Positions 62,771-64,000 of a stretch of 64,000 bases of DNA are shown here, one piece after another. Positions within the stretch are counted from its first letter, which is position 1; the number at the start of each line of letters is the position of its first letter. The position numbers and the translations under genes were made by a program. This DNA comes from Siphonodentalium dalli (taxonomy: Eukaryota > Mollusca > Scaphopoda > Gadilida > Siphonodentaliidae): positions 156,203,151-156,267,150 of the forward strand of contig CP136068.1 of the NCBI GenBank assembly GCA_032622095.1. The letters run 5' to 3'. Under the pieces are notes generated by a model that had not been told where the DNA came from, searched no databases, and saw only the letters and a list, made by a program, of their open reading frames with translations.

Positions 62771-63419
62771 TTTGTGCACGGGATTTCCATGGATGAAACT
62801 GATGCTCCGAGATCCCAATCTATGGTAATATATAATTAATTGGTCCCTCTGCGGAGTTCATATTCTGCGATTCATTTTGATTTTACAATTTTACAACAAC
62901 GCACGTGTTCATATTTTCCGCCAAAATCAATTATATTTGATAACACGTTGGCTAAAACTGTCACTATTAGTGCATTTATGGTTTCACCTCAAACTAATTG
63001 CAACACAACACAAAGTTTCTCAGTGGGAATAAGTGCTTTAACCAATCACAAACAACATACTAAAAATAAAAAAGAATCAAAAAAGGGAAAATTGATGAAT
63101 TTTGTGAAATAAATTTGTCAAAATTTGGTAAATACTCAATTTGTGGCTTTTCAAGAATGTTTATAAAAAACTTTATTTCACAAGGCCTTCCATTTATTTA
63201 TCCATATTGTAGAGTATACACAACCCTGATTACAAAACAGAAAACCTTTCCCAAATACGATGACTATTTTTGAGTTACCGACATGTGCCTCCAAAATTAG
63301 TATTTAAAATCCATTTTTTATGGTCATGTATTTTAAAAACTAAAGAAAAATAAGGGATTTCTTGTTGTTTAAGTCATTTCCTCGCTATGTTGTGTACATT
63401 ATGATTTCTTTGTGCATCT
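62771..63419. other. No gene seen
   Basis: AT-rich. A 90-codon frame at 62840-63112 is Thr/Ser/Lys-rich without motif and is not called. Confidence 0.4.
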
Positions 63420-63459
63420 ATGATTGACTCGAGAGGACAAAACAAGTGTCAATTGCCAC

Positions 63460-63720
63460 CATGGTGTATTTGCCGTTCAGCCACGGTGTCAGAGTTTGTG
63501 ACTGTAGTTGAGCATCATGACGGCAAGTACACCACAGCGGAACGGCAAGTACACCATGGCCAAACGGCAACTACACCGCGTCCGGACGGCATGTACATCA
63601 TGGTTAGATTTCTGGTTTGTATCATCTTTTTTCAGTTTAATGAACGTACATGTACACAGCGGCAACTAGATCATGGGCGAACGGCAAGTACACAGCAGCC
63701 CAACTGTAGTTAGCAGGTGG
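63460..63720. repeat. Imperfect 22-bp repeats, direct and inverted
   Basis: ACGGCAAGTACACCACAGCG and variants (AACGGCAAGTACACCATGG, AACGGCAACTACACCGCG) recur directly. The left edge CCATGGTGTATTTGCCGTTC is the inverse of the same unit and appears again inverted at 63723-63742. Confidence 0.65.
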
Positions 63721-63742
63721 AGCCATGGTGTAGTTGCATTTC

Positions 63743-64000
63743 AGCCGCGGTGGCAATGCTAACGGTTAACCGCATCGTGTTACGTCCTTTTTGTTGCAAC
63801 TCGATGGCAAAATGGTGAATCATTATTTCAGGGTTGTTCATATAACATGCTCATAAAGTTCTAAATAAACCTCCACTAAAGTACTAAAGTTTTAATTATG
63901 CAACAATAATCTACAAACTTGAATAAAACAAGCCTTTGTCTTCTATGACTAGAATATGGTGACAAGATCATAGCCTTTTGTGATTTCAACATTCAAATTT
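63743..64000. other. No gene seen
   Basis: Short AT-rich terminal stretch, nothing recognised. Confidence 0.4.

Overview
The window reads as nuclear DNA of a marine invertebrate, most likely a bivalve mollusc. It is AT-rich, almost gene-free and packed with short non-autonomous transposons. The mollusc guess rests on three things I recall from bivalve genomes: the 'agggccataactc...ggacggaacccatattcgaacttgg' type of repeat (4 copies), SINE tails ending in AATCAATCAA, and 'caagatggccactggcggccatgtt'-like tandem DNA. The species cannot be named from sequence alone.

One convincing protein gene is present: an intronless 670-codon minus-strand frame (9240-11252) for a FEM-1 family ankyrin protein, the substrate-receptor class of CUL2 ubiquitin ligases. 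About 4.4 kb away, at 4768-4871 on the same strand, lies an in-frame relic of the last ~34 codons of a paralogue. Weaker coding relics are a zinc-finger-like exon (8194-8350), a BED-finger piece of a hAT transposase (49755-50078) and a few unassigned coding-looking frames (5609-5827, 29120-29236, 49607-49735, 57674-57880).

The rest is mobile and duplicated DNA. (1) TTAA-flanked piggyBac-like MITEs with CCCTTT termini occur in three terminal subfamilies (PB1, PB2, PB3). Most carry one or two copies of a 67-bp near-perfect hairpin cassette, and the same cassette sits inside a fourth, unrelated terminus (16516-16972). (2) About 18 copies of a ~213-bp foldback MITE with TA target sites (family T) are present. 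(3) Other elements are Helitron-like (two of them head to tail), hAT-like with perfect 8-bp target duplications, and PIF/Harbinger-like with TTA duplications. (4) Smaller families are G (GAATGAGGTCCCCAGAGGG foldbacks), E (TTAAAGGTACTCAATCCGAT ends) and M (mollusc repeat). (5) Minisatellites have units of about 24, 28, 29, 31, 35, 41, 42, 53, 63, ~150 and ~160 bp.

Layout: 1-9 kb has MITEs, the FEM-1 relic and a zinc-finger-like exon; 9.2-11.3 kb the FEM-1 gene; 12-21 kb MITEs and palindromes; 21.1-25.1 kb segment A1; 25-28 kb Helitrons and a 1-kb minisatellite; 30.8-46.2 kb a duplicated block (C1, A2, C2+D1, C3+D2); 47-61 kb a repeated ~1-kb 'R' unit split by nested transposons; 62-64 kb tandem repeats. 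Because the segments are duplicated, several insertions can be read against an empty paralogous site in the same window. These give TTAA for PB elements, TA for T elements, TTA for a Harbinger-like element, and a clean Helitron junction.
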